25,626 nucleotides of DNA from Phialocephala subalpina (GCA_900073065.1 FJOG01000007.1:1477082-1502707), one strand, 5' to 3'; shown: positions 1-9,767, counted from the first letter of the stretch. Notes: generated by a model not told the origin, from the sequence alone. A program made the numbers and translations.

Positions 1-441
1 TTCCCTATCAATCCGGAGGATAGCTAGTCGGAAGATATCAGCTTCGCCCAGGCACTTGACAACAGTGCCTGTTCTGTTGGCAGTGAAGACACTTGAGTAG
101 ATACGGACGATACAGAGTGGAATGCAGACGGGAAGGTTGTGGTCCGGACTTCCTCAAATAAAGGTCTAGGAGCTCTACCAATGCAGTCGTTAGTCATTTG
201 GTGGGCTTTTCATCGGAGATCGTGTACCTAATCGTATCAGGTTCCTCGTCAACTCTAACATAAAATCGGACCGCAAAAATAGCTTGCTTCTAGCGGTAAC
301 CAGGATGAAGGAATCAATCTCGACAAATTTAGCCTAGCATAGCAGAAAATCGATGCTGCGGTGAATTCTTACACGCGTGGCAGCACTCTCCAAGAAAGCA
401 AAAGAGGTGAGAGTAGGACTGCTACTCTTTTCAGCAGAATC
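1..441. other. No supported gene
   Basis: I see no convincing coding region, RNA gene or repeat in this first stretch. Base composition is mixed and all frames carry frequent stops. An open frame runs into it from 361, but it has no ATG before 442. Confidence 0.5.
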
Positions 442-892
442 ATGGTAGATGGGGATGAGTTCGTCGATCATGGCTACCCCTCCTTTCCACGGCTCCTAAT
501 TCTTCCCAAATATCCTATATTCTCCGGCAGAATCGACCCTTACCTAGACGCCATTACCAAAGGCCTTTACTCATCACGTAAGAGAGCTATCACCCTTACC
601 CACGTCTTTCTCGCTTGGGTCATCTCTGGCATCAATCGTATTCTCGGTCACGAAACACAGGATGGATATTCGAACCTCCTACAAGAAGGAGCAACGGCAG
701 ACAACCCTCACACTGGAACCCTGAGAGGTCGGATGGTATGGGTGGAGCAGGCCCTCCGTCGGGATCGGGATAGACCAGTCGAACTTGATAGCCATCGTGG
801 AGCTAAGTCGTACTAGGAAATGGCGAGACTTGCTCCCGGAGATACTCACGTATCCCGCGCAGCTAGGACACGAAGAATCCAATTTCTATTAA
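442..892 (+). pseudogene. Possible degenerate coding fragment, unrecognised
   Basis: Two overlapping + frames look partly protein-like. One runs from the ATG at 442 to a stop at 814-816. The other carries the segment LIAIVELSRTRKWRDLLPEI and ends at the TAA at 890-892. The second frame looks like a genuine C-terminal end, because it is helical and charged with a conventional stop, and the first frame would supply the upstream part. A frame change between about 720 and 790 would be needed to join them, either through a small intron or an indel; no good GT-AG pair was found. I recognise no family. It is not one of the exonuclease paralogues further right. It could also be chance open frame in mixed-composition DNA. 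Confidence 0.25.
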
Positions 893-1499
893 TTTTTTGT
901 GAGATATTTGTTTAAGATTCCTTTTGTCGCAGCTTCCCATGATCGTTTGCAATTTCTAGATGAGATTTAATAGTTCTAGTCACAAGGTTGATATCACCAT
1001 CATTGTTTATGGCCTCGAAGGAGGTTCTCGAGTCATGCAACAGCTTGCGTTCACCGTATATACAGTTGAGAATGTTGAAGGTCAGACAGATTCGGCCTCT
1101 TGTACTTGACAATAGTGGGTTTTCATCCGAAGTATACTTCGCGGAAAAGAGAGCGGAGCCCTAGTTTTAGCGACAGACCAAGTGACTGTCCTTGACTAGA
1201 CCCAATAAACCTGTCTTCCCCCCCCCCCCCCTTTAGCAGGCCGCTTTGAGAGCTGCATTGCAATACTTCTTGCTTTCTCGACTCGACTCTACTGCGCATT
1301 GCATTCCCTCAAAGCACCGCAACGTATGCGTTTCTCTGGAAGTACCCAAGAACTCCTTGGCTATTCTCCATCTTGGGAGCGTAACCTATCAAACATACTT
1401 CTACGGTCAGGAGTCTAAAGGCACAAGCCCATTGGCAACTTTCTTCCACTCTTCAACACTCCTTTTCACGTATCTTTGATATCAGAGACACTCGCTACC
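893..1499. other. Intergenic region upstream of Exo-A, with a C14 tract
   Basis: No gene is supported. The stretch holds a perfect 14-bp palindrome, CGAAGTATACTTCG, at 1128-1141 and a run of 14 C residues at 1218-1231. A pyrimidine-rich leader (about 1430-1470) precedes the ATG of the next gene, as is common in fungal 5' regions. Small open frames at 912-1112 (-) and 1246-1479 (+) show nothing recognisable. Confidence 0.45.
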
Positions 1500-3048
1500 A
1501 TGCGGCGCAAACTCCGTCCTTCATCGATCGATGTCACTCCGCCTCAGTCCAACGATGAAACCCCTCCAGCTAGGCCAAAGGTTAGTCATTGCAAAGCGCT
1601 TACGGATGTCTTACTAACAGTGCCAAGACTACAAACGTGGTTGACCCTCGAAGCCTCTTAGAACGCCTAACCTCCTCTTCAAGATGCTCGCCATCATCTC
1701 CTTGCCAAAAACACGCAAAATCAAGTATCAACGAGCCAATCACTCCAAATACGCAAAGGACTTCCTCTCTATTGCCCTCCAATCGAAGCACCGTCGCCCA
1801 GCATCAGCAAGCACCTACCAAAACCGAGTGCCCCAGCGCGCATGATCCACCGCTAGACGCCACTATAAAACACCAGAAGCAGGGCAACAGACCTTCTTCC
1901 TTTGGGTACTCCTCTTCGCACAAGTTCCACCATATTACGACTGGCGTCTTTGCTTGCTTTGCAAAGAGCAAGGTGCCGATCAGGACTGGACACGTTACGT
2001 CGGTCCCACGACTACCGCATGAGGTGGTCTCTTCTAAGCCACGCCAGCTTGTACCGTCCGGAAATCGTAGAAATGTTGACAGCAGACGACGCTGGAACCC
2101 GAGAGATGGTTTGGGACATTCAGTTGTTTGGGCAAGCGCGAACGATAACTGGGGAAGCTATTCTTATCTGGAAACTTTGGTCGAAAGCGAAGATACAGAC
2201 TGCATTGGCACCACGAATGAGCCGACTCCAGTTACTGCATTGCCAAGTTTGCCGGAGATCGACTCTCGATTCGGTCTCTTCCAGAAAGAACAATTTCAGA
2301 GACGGCTCGTTAATACCACAACCATGATTGAGGACTTTGTCATGATGTTCGACGAAATCCAACAAGGCAGAGTCTCCTTGGCTATTGACCTAGAAGGTTA
2401 TGAATTTGGCCGATACGGAATCCTGTCCTCGATCCAATTTACATTCGCTCATCGTCCACATATTGGCTATGTTGTTGATGTCCTTCAACTTAAAGAGAAG
2501 GCATTCCACATCGTCGGCAAGAATGGCCTATCTGTTCAGATAGTTCTCGAAGATGCCGACATCTGGAAGTCTATATTTGATGGCCGCCAAGATTCTGCAA
2601 TCCTCCATGGCCAATGGGGAGTCAAGCCTGCTGGAGTTATTGACTTGCAGCTGATGGAGTTGGCCAGTCGTAAAGGCAATAAATATTATCTCTCAGGTCT
2701 TGAGAGATGTGTTCGTACATATGGGGGACTCAATGAAGAAGAGTCAAGCGTTTGGTCAACCATAAAGAAGGCAGGCGAAGCTACAACAAAGACAATCCCG
2801 AGTGCAATTGGCTTCTTCGTCCAATACCGGAGACCTTGCTAAATTATGCTGCAAACGACACAGTCTTCATGCCAGCAGGCTACAACACATTGCAACAGGA
2901 GCTTACCAGTTCCCACTTTTGAAATGGACTCATCCTGTGGGAGAGCGCGAATAGGATCAGGCAATCCCAGAATCCAGATTTTGTGTCCTCGGGAGTAAGA
3001 GCTCCGAAATCCTTTGACGTTCGCTACTGTGAAGACCTGGAGGAGTAG
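1500..3048 (+). pseudogene. Exo-A: DEDD 3'-5' exonuclease-domain protein, frameshifted
   Basis: First and longest member of the array. Exon 1 is 1500-1580 (27 codons). A 47-bp intron at 1581-1627 follows, with donor GTTAGT, branch TACTAAC and acceptor AAG. Exon 2 opens with a Ser/Pro-rich, probably disordered region and the family motif LPEIDSRFGL. The exonuclease domain then shows motif I IDLEG (Asp 2387-2389, Glu 2393-2395), motif II FDGRQD (Asp 2591-2593) and motif III YAANDTVFM (Tyr 2845, Asp 2857). A missing base after about 2776 shifts the frame: the unshifted reading ends at a TAA about 20 codons later (2840-2842). Restoring the frame recovers the motif III segment and the tail SQNPDFVSSG. 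A second stop, TGA, lies at 2920-2922, where Exo-C has Tyr. DEDD proteins remove nucleotides from 3' ends of RNA or DNA using two metal ions; whether this one was active is unknown. Assignment to the fold is confident; substrate is not. Confidence 0.82.
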
Positions 3049-3517
3049 ATCCAGTTCCTGAGTAATTCCAATTCTTGTAAGTCCCTTAACTCACAGACTC
3101 CTTATGGCAGCTAAAACTTGCAGGTGAAACACTTTGAAACCTTTGGAACGGAATTTTGAAGTTGATGCTGGATTAGAGAACTAGGCGTTGGTTAAGATTA
3201 CACTTACTACGTTACTTTGGATTATTGGCGGGATTTCAGGGAGAATTGGAGCAGTCTGTTTTGTCAATCAAGCTTAGGTGCCTTCCTACCATCGTCTCTG
3301 TTCTCTCAAGGAGATGATCTTCATCAAGGGATTTCGACTATGAGCGGTTTGGATCACTTTGATGGTTTTCTTCAACGAAAGTTTTGCGGTGCTTTCGTCT
3401 ATTACTCACGTCCAATAAATCAGATTTCCGAAACTTTCGACCCTCGTTGGTACATGAATTTTATTTATATAAAGCTAATGCTACGTTCACCACAGATTTG
3501 AGGGAGAAACGCGAAGC
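3049..3517. other. Intergenic region between Exo-A and Exo-B
   Basis: This is the 3' flank of Exo-A. An open frame at 3217-3501 (94 codons, non-ATG start) has no recognisable domain and no splice context, so I treat it as chance. No RNA gene or repeat is apparent. Confidence 0.4.
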
Positions 3518-4041
3518 ATGGAATGTCTTCCCAAAGACATCTCCCCGCACCATTCACGCACTACCCAGCACTGGGAAAATTCAGACACTACAAGAGCCCC
3601 CCACAAGCGTCCTCGTCCTTCAACCACTCTGCTCCCTATCAAGAAAGGAATATCGCGGCGCTAGTCAATAACTCGAACTGGCGGATCGGCGATGGGGTAG
3701 AGGGCATTTAGGGTCCCTGAGAATGTCATCCGAAAGTATGGTGGTCTCAGTCCAGAAGAATCCGCCACTTGGTCCGACATCAAGAACGCCAGTCGAAATT
3801 ACTCCAGAGATCACGATGACACCAAATTGACTTGGCTTATCAGAACTTAACGAGAGACTCTCCTCAACTATGTCGCCAACGATACCCTATATATGTCGCA
3901 CCACTATCCTTTGATCTTGGAGGAATTGAAGTACAACCTGGAAGAGATACAGGCGATTTTGATCGAAGGCAGAAAAAGCGTTACGCCAGTCAGCATCCAG
4001 ACTTCGTTTTCGCCTACCTGTACAACATTTTTCGAATCTGA
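3518..4041 (+). pseudogene. Exo-B: truncated DEDD exonuclease-domain paralogue, core deleted
   Basis: An ATG at 3518 opens a basic N-terminal stretch (about 47 codons) that ends at a TAG. The same frame resumes, after a second TAG, in a segment matching the second half of the exonuclease domain of Exo-C: VIRKYGGLSPEESATWSDIK, then NYSRDHDDT, then motif III YVANDTLYM. Motifs I and II are absent, so the catalytic core has been lost by deletion. A TAA interrupts LIRT/RETLLNY, where Exo-C reads LIRPMPETLLDY. A further one-base shift near 3965 moves the tail (SQHPDFVFAY) into another frame, which stops at 4039-4041. Comparison with Exo-C makes this a clear pseudogene. The link between the N-terminal piece and the rest rests only on shared frame. 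Confidence 0.75.
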
Positions 4042-4156
4042 GGTATCTTTTCAAACGGACCAATTCCGGTCGACAAAACCTGCAAAACACTTCTTTCATT
4101 GATCGCATTAAGTTCCGCATCTTTTAGTGCGCTGCACTCGACGTGTAGCCCCAGAA

Positions 4157-4540
4157 ATGACGACTTCCACTCTTTTAAGCTCATCGAGCACCGCCAACGC
4201 CGATTACACTCGACAACAAGAGGCCGAATTGCTCTCCAACTTTAATAAGCGCACCTCAAAGAGACACTAGAGGGATCTTAATGTCCTCCCTCCGCCTCGT
4301 CTCGACCTAGGTGGTAGTGCGCATACTAGTAGCAACGCAGCGTCGAAGGCCATTGCTAGCCAACTCGTCGCCCGTAAACGAGAAGCAAAAATCCAGCGAG
4401 AAATCTGGACAGACTTCGCAGCATGCGTGGGCAACTTCGTGTCCTCTTACGACTAGCTTGACCGCCGTTTTATCGCCCACAACCCTCAGCAATAAAGTCG
4501 TTAGCTTCCTCACCACTGCACTCTACGTAGACACTAACGG
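4157..4540 (+). pseudogene. Unrecognised broken gene abutting a TIR element
   Basis: The ATG at 4157 starts a Ser/Thr-rich N-terminus (MTTSTLLSSSSTANADYTRQ). After a TAG the same frame continues with a plausible helical segment containing NAASKAIASQLVARKREA and IQREIWTDFAACVGNFVSSYD. Further TAG, TAA and TAG codons then interrupt it, and another frame (VVSFLTTALYVDTN) looks coding up to the left end of the TIR element at 4541. The repeated TAG/TAA interruptions suggest C-to-T mutation. I do not recognise the family and see no exonuclease motif in it. The element may have inserted into this gene; nothing clearly homologous continues on its far side. Confidence 0.4.
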
Positions 4541-4558
4541 GGCCTGTGACCGTCGATT
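4541..4558 (+). repeat. Left terminal inverted repeat of the 652-bp element
   Basis: 18-bp end, inverted relative to 5175-5192 with one mismatch. Confidence 0.75.
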
Positions 4559-5174
4559 GGTAAGTCCGTACTAGCTCATGAATTCATATGTAAATCCAAC
4601 AGATATTACAACCCCTTATAAGCTATCATATAATTCATGAATGAGTTCTAATCAGCTGGAATGAGAGTGACGACAATTAATTGTTCAAATAAATCGACGG
4701 GAGGGAGGCTCTCCCGTTTTTTAGCCCCCTTATTTACCCCGTTTCCTATTTTTCTGCCGAATCTCTTGTAACCTTTGAAGCTCTTATTCCAAAATTTCCA
4801 TTTAAACGACGCCTCCCGTATTACTTTCTCTAAGGCTATTCAACTTATAAACCTCTGATAATATACCTTCATTTTTTAAGGCATAAATCATGTGATTATT
4901 CTTTATACAAATTTATGAACTAATATAATAACTTATAAATTTACATAAGAAACTATAAGTTTGTGTATAAAGATTCATAAATTCCTATATAAACTTATTA
5001 ATTCCTATGTAAATTCATAAATTACTATGCAAATTCATAAATTTTACTTAGAATTAATGAGTTTATATACAATTCTATAAAATCGCTAGATTCTGATGAA
5101 ATTGGGTATATAGCTCATGAATTATTACGTATTTCAGAATCGCTAATTGATCTGATGAATTAGTAGGGCTGATG

Positions 5175-5192
5175 AATTGACGGTCACAGGCC
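5175..5192 (-). repeat. Right terminal inverted repeat of the 652-bp element
   Basis: 18-bp end, complement of 4541-4558 with one mismatch. It lies directly before the Exo-C start codon. Confidence 0.75.
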
Positions 5193-5196
5193 AATT

Positions 5197-6592
5197 ATGC
5201 CCCCATTCGCGTCCGGAGCCAGGGCTCCGACCCCCCCTAATCCTCCGCACCAAAATCCGTCAGTTTCGCGCTTAAGCCAGCCAGCAGAGTACCGTTCCCC
5301 TTGCTCGCGACGCCGAAATCATGGCGAGGTTCTCCCACCAATTCCAGAAGTCGGGCAATCTCCAATTTCTCCTAATAATCGAAAGCGCGCAAATAAGCAG
5401 CAGGCCGACGGCGAAAGCAAGTTACCACCTGCCGCTCCAGCATCTATAAAGTCACACCAACCCTCTACCACCTCTTCCTTCGAACTCACGCTTTCGCACA
5501 CTATACACTTCATTACGACACGACTATTCGTGTCATTTGAGTCAAACAAAATCCCCATCAGAAAGGGCAGTGCTACCCGCCTCCCGCGAATCCCAAAGCG
5601 CGAAGAACTGCCTCTGTCTGTTCCACGCGGTATCAAATGCTCCGGCAGTATTGCCATTCTTGACAGCGGATTGTCCACGTCCGAAACTACCATTGAGGGC
5701 GAGAGCCCATCCTCTAATGGGGACCACACGGACGATTCAAAGCTGGTCACCGTTGATGAGCCGCATGACACTGTATCTGTTCTGCCGGAAATCGATTCCA
5801 GATTCGGTCTTCCGTCAGGTGAAACCATAGCAATAGTTGCGATGAATACTTCGTCTCTCATGCAAGACTTTGTAGAGAAGTTCGACAATATTGAGGAAGG
5901 GAGAATGTTTCTCGCCATGGATCTTGAAGGTTTCGAGTTTGGTCGAGACAGTATTCTCTCAACAATCCAACTTACTTTCTCCCGTCAACCCATGACTGCG
6001 TATATCATCAACATTTTGGTCCTTAAATAAAAGGGCATTCCATACCGTCAGCAAGAGCGGCAAGTCGATCCACATCATCTTAGAGGACTTCAATGTCTTC
6101 AAAGGTCTCTTTGATGTGAGAAATGATAGTGCGATTCTAGATGGCCAGTGGAGTATTAAGCTAGCCAGAGCTATTGACCTGCAATTGATGGAACTGGCCG
6201 ATCGTGCTTGGGGCAGAAAACACGTTTGGGGCCTCGAGAAGGTGACCCGAAAGTACGGTGGTCTCACTCCAGAACAGTCGACCCGCTGGTCTGAGATTAA
6301 GTACGCCGGTTGAAACTACTCAAGAGATCACGGTGATACCGAGATGACTTAGCTTATTCGGCCTATGCCGGAGACACTTCTCGATTACGCTGCTAATGAC
6401 ATTATATTCATGCCAGCGGTGTACAATTCGTTGCAAAAGAATCTTGCCGATCAGTCATTCTTCTACAATTTAGTCATGTTAGAGACCCGCAACAAAGTCA
6501 ATCAATCCCAAGACCCGGAATTCGTGTCATCTGGAGCACTAGCACCATGGGGCTTCCGACGCCTAGACTATGACTACGATGACTACTACTAG
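5197..6592 (+). pseudogene. Exo-C: DEDD 3'-5' exonuclease-domain protein with several stops
   Basis: From the ATG at 5197 a 277-codon frame carries a Pro/Ser-rich N-terminus, the segment IHFITTRLFVSFESNKIPIR (parallel to HHITTGVFACFAKSKVPIR in Exo-A), LPEIDSRFGL, and motif I MDLEG. It ends at a TAA at 6028-6030, where Exo-A has GAG. One extra G two codons later shifts the frame. The domain continues with motif II FDVRND (Gly of the usual FDGR replaced by Val), then a TGA at 6311-6313 and a TAG at 6350-6352. Exo-B has CGA and TGG at these two positions, so both are single transitions. Motif III YAANDIIFM and the tail SQDPEFVSSG follow, with a Tyr/Asp-rich end and stop at 6590-6592. With at least three stops and an indel it is a pseudogene. 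A first exon like that of Exo-A was not found upstream, where the TIR element now sits. Confidence 0.82.
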
Positions 6593-7105
6593 TAGTAGCC
6601 AAAAGGCCCCTGTAAGTTTCCCGTCTTATGGCACTGCTTGTCGCACATTAGCTAGCTTCTTCTTCAGATACAACTGTGCCGACTTTTGCATGGCATACGC
6701 GCCGCTCATTCTAGATCATGGCGCTGTGCATTGGTTACTAATAGACTCCTTATGCTACTTGGAACGCTGGCACGGATGCTCATCTCAAGCGGGTAATAGA
6801 CAGAAGACTCTAGTAAATGACCTTGGGCAACTTTTTGTCATTTTATTTTTGATAGTATTCGACTTTCTTGCGTAGACGGACCATGCAACTTGGGAAGTTT
6901 TGGGAGGATTCGCAGGTTTGGACTAATTTCTGGACTCTTGAATGAGGCTGGTGGTGATTTCAGCTTAGCAGTCACATCCAATGAACCCAACTTCAGAACT
7001 TCGGAATTCTCTGCCAATTGTGCCTTGTATTATATAGCCTAACCTGTCGCTCTATTTTAAGCTGGACGTGTAATTAGGTTCCTGATATAATGCACCAGCC
7101 TTCTA
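6593..7105. other. Intergenic region, Exo-C 3' flank
   Basis: An open frame runs to 6875 but has no recognisable domain. The rest has no gene. It ends at the TA dinucleotide (7104-7105) flanking the Tc1/mariner element. Confidence 0.45.
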
Positions 7106-7130
7106 CAGTGCCACGTCATAAGTCTGAGCC
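7106..7130 (+). repeat. Left TIR of Tc1/mariner element
   Basis: Starts CAGTGCC immediately after TA. It is inverted relative to 8222-8246 with 3 mismatches. Confidence 0.85.
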
Positions 7131-7429
7131 CTTATATTTTTACCCCGCACCCCATCATAATTCTAATTTACAAAAATCCATATATTTCTACCATTTTCCG
7201 TCTAATTTAAGATCTAATTGATTCTATTGATACGCGCATAAATTAACTACTTTTCGATAAAAAAAATAACCCGCAAATATTAAAACCTCACTTTAATATT
7301 TTGTATATTATCCCTTTGCCTTAATGTAAGCCTTAATTCGATTAACTATACTCTCCCTTAAATTATTAAAGACTTTTTTATTTATTATATCCCATATTGC
7401 TTATAGAGCACTTTCAAGTTGTTATCTTA

Positions 7430-7625
7430 TATATTTACTCTCACTTTTATCCGCTGTAATCTCTAAAAACATCTCAAAAACTCTCTTTTTGAACTCCCAC
7501 TAAATATATTCAATCGGGTTCAAATCGAGAGAGTAAAAAGGCCAATTTTCGATCTACGCAATCCCATTCTCTTTAAACTAATTGCGTACTTTAATTGCCC
7601 GATAAATAAAGGTATTATCTTATAT
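7430..7625 (-). pseudogene. Tc1/mariner transposase remnant (catalytic region)
   Basis: Read on the - strand, this part contains DNTFIYRAIKVRN, equivalent to the family's QDNAPxH block with the second catalytic Asp, and about 35 residues later WPFYSLDLNPIEY, equivalent to the WPPYSPDLNPIE signature carrying the last catalytic acid. Stops fall where the family has Gln (TAA just before DNT) or Trp (TAG before FKENG and in YI-stop-WEFK); CAA-to-TAA and TGG-to-TAG are both RIP-type changes. The reading frame stays aligned with the family across this block despite the stops. The remainder of the transposase is too decayed to place residue by residue. It cannot encode an active enzyme. Confidence 0.85.
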
Positions 7626-8221
7626 AAAGATATATTTAAAGTCTAAAGATTAAATTATTAGTTTAATTTCTACGTTAAAAACCTCCAAATAAAAGTTAAT
7701 AGAGTATTTATATTTCTTAGACTCGAAATCTCGGTTTATAATATAAAGGTTAATCCTTTTAATATCTTAGAAGCATCTTTAGATTATAACTTTTATATTT
7801 TTTGAGAATTCGATCGATTATAAACTTACTTATTCCGAGATTAAGCTTCTTTTTGAGGTCTAAGTAATTATCTTTCGGGTTTGCGCGTATATATCGAAGT
7901 AATAATCGTTTATTTACTTCGGTATAATACTTTAGTCCGCCGGTTCGAAGTTAAGATTCTCTATTATTACGTAGATAAGCGAGGGAGAAGGTGCTTCGAA
8001 TAGCTCCGCGGGAGCAATTTAGAGTAACTTTAATTTCGGGGATTTTAGCGGCTTTTATGCGCATACCAATAGTAATACCTCTTTAATATAGAGTAAATTC
8101 ATAGTTAAATTGCCTATTCCCAAAGGAATTGCCTAAAGGAGTGCGTTGAGGTGGCATTTGTTGTGTAGAAGGGAAGGAGTAGAAAAACGCGTTAACGCGT
8201 TTTACGCGTTCTCGCTTAATT

Positions 8222-8246
8222 GGCTCAGACTCCTGACGCGGCACTG
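8222..8246 (-). repeat. Right TIR of Tc1/mariner element
   Basis: Ends GGCACTG immediately before TA. Inverted copy of 7106-7130. Confidence 0.85.
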
Positions 8247-8554
8247 TAATCCATTGAAGTATCTATTCGGGAACGCCTTTTGCCCTATTTGCAAACTTCC
8301 CCCTTGTTGAGGACTATCAGACGAAAGTGGGGCGGGAGCAATAAATCTAACACAATCTTTCCTCCAGAATTCTTACTAATTTACTGGCCCTCGTGATCCC
8401 AGAGAGTATATTTCTAGACAAAGTCAACTGGGATTTTTTTACGCGAAAAAGGTCAACCCTGCGCATTACCAACTCATTGACAGGGACATTTACCTTGTTT
8501 CCCTCTTTCTTCTTGGTCCAAAAGTCATACCAATTTGATGAAAGGCACATCAAA
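8247..8554. other. Upstream region of Exo-D
   Basis: No gene is supported. An open frame from 8393 overlaps the start of Exo-D in another phase and is probably a shadow. A purine-rich stretch precedes the ATG at 8555 (context CATCAAAATGTC, a good fungal start). Confidence 0.4.
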
Positions 8555-9273
8555 ATGTCTCCCCCAATAGGTTCTCAGCCGCAGTTGGTCGTCGATACCT
8601 CCTCTCAAAAGCGCAACGCCCGAAAGACTATGGTAGGTTGGCGCACTCCGTTTCTGATCAAGGTCTCACTCCTGTCTAGTCTCCATCACCCCAGAAGCAT
8701 TCCTACAGTAGTCTTGCTCGGCGATTAGAGTACGCGGAGAAACTCAAGGCTAAACACCATAAGAAGTATGCTGCGACAAAACACGAATCTTCGAACGAGT
8801 TGCCACAGGAGTCGAATTCCGCACGATCCATACTTTCGATCAATTCAGAAATTATAAGTACGACCAGCTCTTCGGAAGCTTCCCCTTCCTTCAGCCACTT
8901 TTCTGCATATCAGAAAAACACTACTGGCGGGTCAGCCATGGACTCCATGGTTACAATGTCGCCACCAGCAACACCTCCGTGTATTCTTAGTTCCGTTGCC
9001 TCCAGCATTCGTTCTTACGATCTTGGAAACGCGCTTTTGGACTCGCCTCCCCGAAACATTTTCGATGACAACGATGAAATAGTTGACAATAATGTCAACT
9101 CACCATCGATTGCAATTACTGATCGTATTGCGGCTGACACCATGGCTACGGACGAAATCGAAGAGGTTAAGATGTGTAGGACGCCATTCATCGGACGCCA
9201 CATCCCATGGAAAAATTATCAAAACCCATGGAAACCAATAAAATCGATGGAACGCGTCACATTCTATGAGTAA
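8555..9273 (+). CDS. Exo-D, N-terminal part (two exons)
   Basis: The ATG at 8555 begins exon 1 (8555-8632, 26 codons, MSPPIGSQPQLVVDTSSQKR). A 62-bp intron with GTAGGT donor and CCCAG acceptor spans 8633-8694 and is phase 0, as in Exo-A. Exon 2 continues with a basic segment (YAEKLKAKHHKKYAATKHE) and a long Ser/Thr/Asp-rich, probably disordered region, ending at a TAA at 9271-9273. No enzyme domain lies in this part. The layout (short first exon, early intron, low-complexity N-terminus) is that of Exo-A, and the exonuclease domain follows at 9954 with a 494-bp interruption between. I therefore read it as the front half of one disrupted gene. A separate small gene remains possible. Confidence 0.55.
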
Positions 9274-9767
9274 TTTCCGACGAATTTTTGAGGCTGATTG
9301 GCGCGAACTTAATAAGGGGGCTAGACCTCGCCACCCCCTGTAATAGCTCAAGACTACTACGCTGAACTTGCGAGGTAAAGAAAAGTAATTGATATTGCTT
9401 ATCTCTTAGAATCTGAGGCACAGGAAGAAGAGAGAGAAAAGGAGGGAAACCAACTACGTTATATTCCCGAAACTAGCTGCCTAATTAATCAGGCTATAAC
9501 ATGGCTATCCGCGGTCACGGTCATAATCTATTAGATTTGTGACATAATTAATTAAATATAAATATTTATTATATAGAAATATATAATACTTTATAAAGTA
9601 ATATATAATTCTATAAATTATATTTAAATCTATAAAATACTTTATAATTTGATTAATACATATTTTTATATATTTTAATATTTTACCTACTTAAATTCAT
9701 AAGAAATCCTTCATGAAATACATTGTGTTTCATGGAACAATATTAATCCGATGGAATTGGGTGTCCG
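9274..9767. other. Interruption inside Exo-D, AT-rich, possibly a decayed insertion
   Basis: The first part (about 9290-9533) keeps a broken frame containing QDYYAELAR and, after a TAA, KVIDIAYLLESEAQEEEREK and INQAITWLSAVTV. This could be the remnant of another protein or more of Exo-D. From about 9535 to 9700 the DNA is almost pure A/T and holds the palindrome ACTTTATAAAGT, with a short hairpin (CATGAAA at 9712-9718, TTTCATG at 9728-9734). I found no clean TIR, so calling it a transposon is inference. Confidence 0.4.

Larger units (their letters stand above)
4541..5192. mobile_element. Non-autonomous TIR element (MITE-like), 652 bp
   Basis: The ends are inverted copies. GGCCTGTGACCGTCGATT at 4541-4558 matches the complement of 5175-5192 at 17 of 18 positions, and the outer 14 bases match perfectly. 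The interior is very AT-rich and full of short repeats of the type TTCATAAATT/CCTATGTAAA (about 4980-5060). No transposase frame is present, so it would have moved in trans. I could not find a clear target-site duplication, so the superfamily is undetermined. The right end lies 4 bp before the ATG of Exo-C, so the insertion has replaced the immediate upstream region of that gene. Confidence 0.75.
7106..8246 (-). mobile_element. Tc1/mariner-type DNA transposon, degraded
   Basis: A 1141-bp element bounded by TA on both sides (7104-7105 and 8247-8248), the hallmark target duplication of this superfamily. The 25-bp ends are inverted copies (7106-7130 and 8222-8246), matching at 22 of 25 positions. 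The length is normal for a single-gene Tc1-like element. The transposase lies on the - strand and is full of stops. Composition is AT-rich, consistent with RIP. Confidence 0.88.

Noticed and set aside
1902..2327. 141-codon plus-strand frame within Exo-A
   Set aside because: Shadow of the Exo-A frame, which carries LPEIDSRFGL and is homologous to Exo-C across the same region.
3217..3501. 94-codon frame after Exo-A
   Set aside because: No ATG at its start, no domain, and different content from the 3' flanks of the other paralogues.
4860..5060. CRISPR-like array of TTCATAAATT units
   Set aside because: Units are irregular, AT-only and lie inside a TIR element; there are no unique spacers of constant length.
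5319..5918. 199-codon minus-strand open frame opposite Exo-C
   Set aside because: It mirrors the coding strand of Exo-C, whose frame shows the exonuclease motifs; the minus frame has no domain.
7930..7945. GGTTCGAAG as a tRNA T-loop
   Set aside because: It lies within the degraded Tc1/mariner element and no cloverleaf arms surround it.
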